A DNA stretch of 21,873 nt, from positions 1 to 21,873 of the forward strand of contig CAJUDT010000034.1 of assembly GCA_910585415.1 (NCBI GenBank). The letters are read 5' to 3'. Of this stretch, positions 21,152 through 21,873 are shown piece by piece. Each line of letters begins with the position of its first letter. Within the stretch, counting starts at the first letter, position 1. Position numbers and translations under genes: made by a program. The notes below the pieces were generated by a model, which was not told the origin of the DNA, searched no databases, and saw only the letters and a list, made by a program, of their open reading frames with translations. The DNA comes from an uncultured Flavonifractor sp. Its GTDB lineage: Bacteria > Bacillota > Clostridia > Oscillospirales > Oscillospiraceae.

Positions 21152-21873
21152 CTAACCTTTCAGACCGCCGACGGTCATGCCCTGGGTCAGCTTCTTCTGC
21201 ACGCACATGTACAAAATCAGGGTGGGCAGCATCACCAGCACCAGACCGGCATACATGATGCCAAACTCCGCCTTGGACTGCTGGCCCTGCATCAGGTTCA
21301 GCAGTCCCACCGGGAGGGTCTTGGGGCCGTTGGAGCTGCTCATGAGGGTCATGGAGATGATGTACTCGTTCCAGAAGGAGAGGAAATTGAAGAGGATGAT
21401 GGTGATAATGGAGGGCTGGGCCATAGGGAAGATGATGCGCACCATGGTGGTGCCGTAGCCCGCCCCGTCGATGTAAGCGGCCTCTTCAAAGTCGTGGGGA
21501 AGGGTGGCGAAGTAGCCCGAGAGCAGGTAGATGGTAAAGGGCAGGGCCGTGGAGGCATACACCACCGCCAGCACAAAGGGGTTATTCAGCAGGAAGCCGC
21601 TGCCCAGAAGGTTTTTCAGCCAGGTATCCCCGTCCCGCAGCATCAGGAAGATGGGAACCACGATATAGTTGACATTGATGAACAGGCCCGCCATAAAGCA
21701 GGTGTTCAGGAACCGGCTTCCCCGGAACTTGAAGCGGCTCAGGCAGTAAGCCGCCGGGAGGGCCACCACCAGCAGCAGCCCCAGGGACATGGCCGTGACC
21801 AGCACCGAGTTGAGCATATAGCTGCCCATGCTGGCGGCGTTCCAGGCGTCCACAAAGTTCTGCCAGTAGAAGG
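21152..21873 (-). CDS. Carbohydrate ABC transporter permease, MalG type (5' end outside window)
   Basis: The visible 239 residues are most of an inner-membrane permease of a CUT1-type sugar importer. Hydrophobic helices recur along the chain (SYMLNSVLVTAMSLGLLLVV, FLNTCFMAGLFINVNYIVV, FVLAVVYASTALPFTIYLL, IITIILFNFLSFWNEYI, YAGLVLVMLPTLILYM), and the ATPase-contact EAA loop reads EEAAYIDGAGYGTTMVRIIFP. The C-terminus QGMTVGGLKG is typical of MalG-like proteins. The frame stays open through the right window edge, so the start (perhaps 35-40 residues more) lies outside; the GTG at 21853 is not the real start. Binding protein and partner permease are expected upstream. It feeds the phosphorylase next door. 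Confidence 0.92.
   Translation of the reverse strand, partial: FYWQNFVDAWNAASMGSYMLNSVLVTAMSLGLLLVVALPAAYCLSRFKFRGSRFLNTCFMAGLFINVNYIVVPIFLMLRDGDTWLKNLLGSGFLLNNPFVLAVVYASTALPFTIYLLSGYFATLPHDFEEAAYIDGAGYGTTMVRIIFPMAQPSIITIILFNFLSFWNEYIISMTLMSSSNGPKTLPVGLLNLMQGQQSKAEFGIMYAGLVLVMLPTLILYMCVQKKLTQGMTVGGLKG

Overview
The window looks like a chromosomal segment of a high-GC, low-GC-type-regulated Firmicute, most likely a gut member of the Clostridia in or near the Oscillospiraceae (Flavonifractor/Lawsonibacter/Oscillibacter-like). This is inferred from the GC-rich DNA with strong AGGAGG ribosome sites, a T-box riboswitch, the electron-transferring class 1B PyrD/PyrK pair, a type 2 OMP decarboxylase, and a GH112 phosphorylase typical of gut bacteria that use mucin or milk-oligosaccharide sugars. 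No rRNA or tRNA gene is present to fix the taxonomy.

Layout. Positions 1-601 carry no convincing gene but are rich in structure: a 160-bp segment bounded by perfect 15-bp inverted repeats, a 9-bp tandem repeat, and a run of hairpins ending in a 28-bp palindrome. Positions 602-3933 (minus) are a shikimate-pathway operon aroB-aroA-aroC with its own promoter at 3990-4018. Positions 4167-6721 (minus) are a two-gene unit: a cytoplasmic BMP/PnrA-like binding protein fused to a ParB-like N-terminal domain, overlapping by 4 bp with a small metallophosphoesterase. Divergent from it, 6985-8999 (plus) is leuA behind a complete T-box leader with a candidate Leu CUG specifier. A bidirectional terminator lies at 9026-9065.

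Positions 9104-18263 (minus) form one long, closely packed gene string headed by a promoter and an attenuator-like hairpin: pyrC, pyrF, a small zinc-ribbon gene, pyrK, pyrD, three tandem paralogous DUF6054-like genes, a histidine-phosphatase/GNAT fusion, a YgiQ-type radical SAM gene and a hypothetical gene. A small YtxH-like membrane protein gene (18438-18614, plus) sits alone beside a second copy of the palindromic repeat. Positions 18751-21873 (minus) are a sugar-utilisation locus: the inner-membrane permease of a carbohydrate ABC importer (cut by the window edge), a tiny two-helix membrane protein and the GH112 phosphorylase.

Functionally the window is mostly biosynthesis (chorismate, leucine, UMP) plus one catabolic locus. 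The less usual parts are the ParB-BMP/phosphoesterase pair, the DUF6054-like triplet inside the pyrimidine string with a visible duplication footprint, the zinc-ribbon gene between pyrF and pyrK, and the palindromic repeat shared by two distant intergenic regions. All assignments come from reading motifs and translations; no database search was run.
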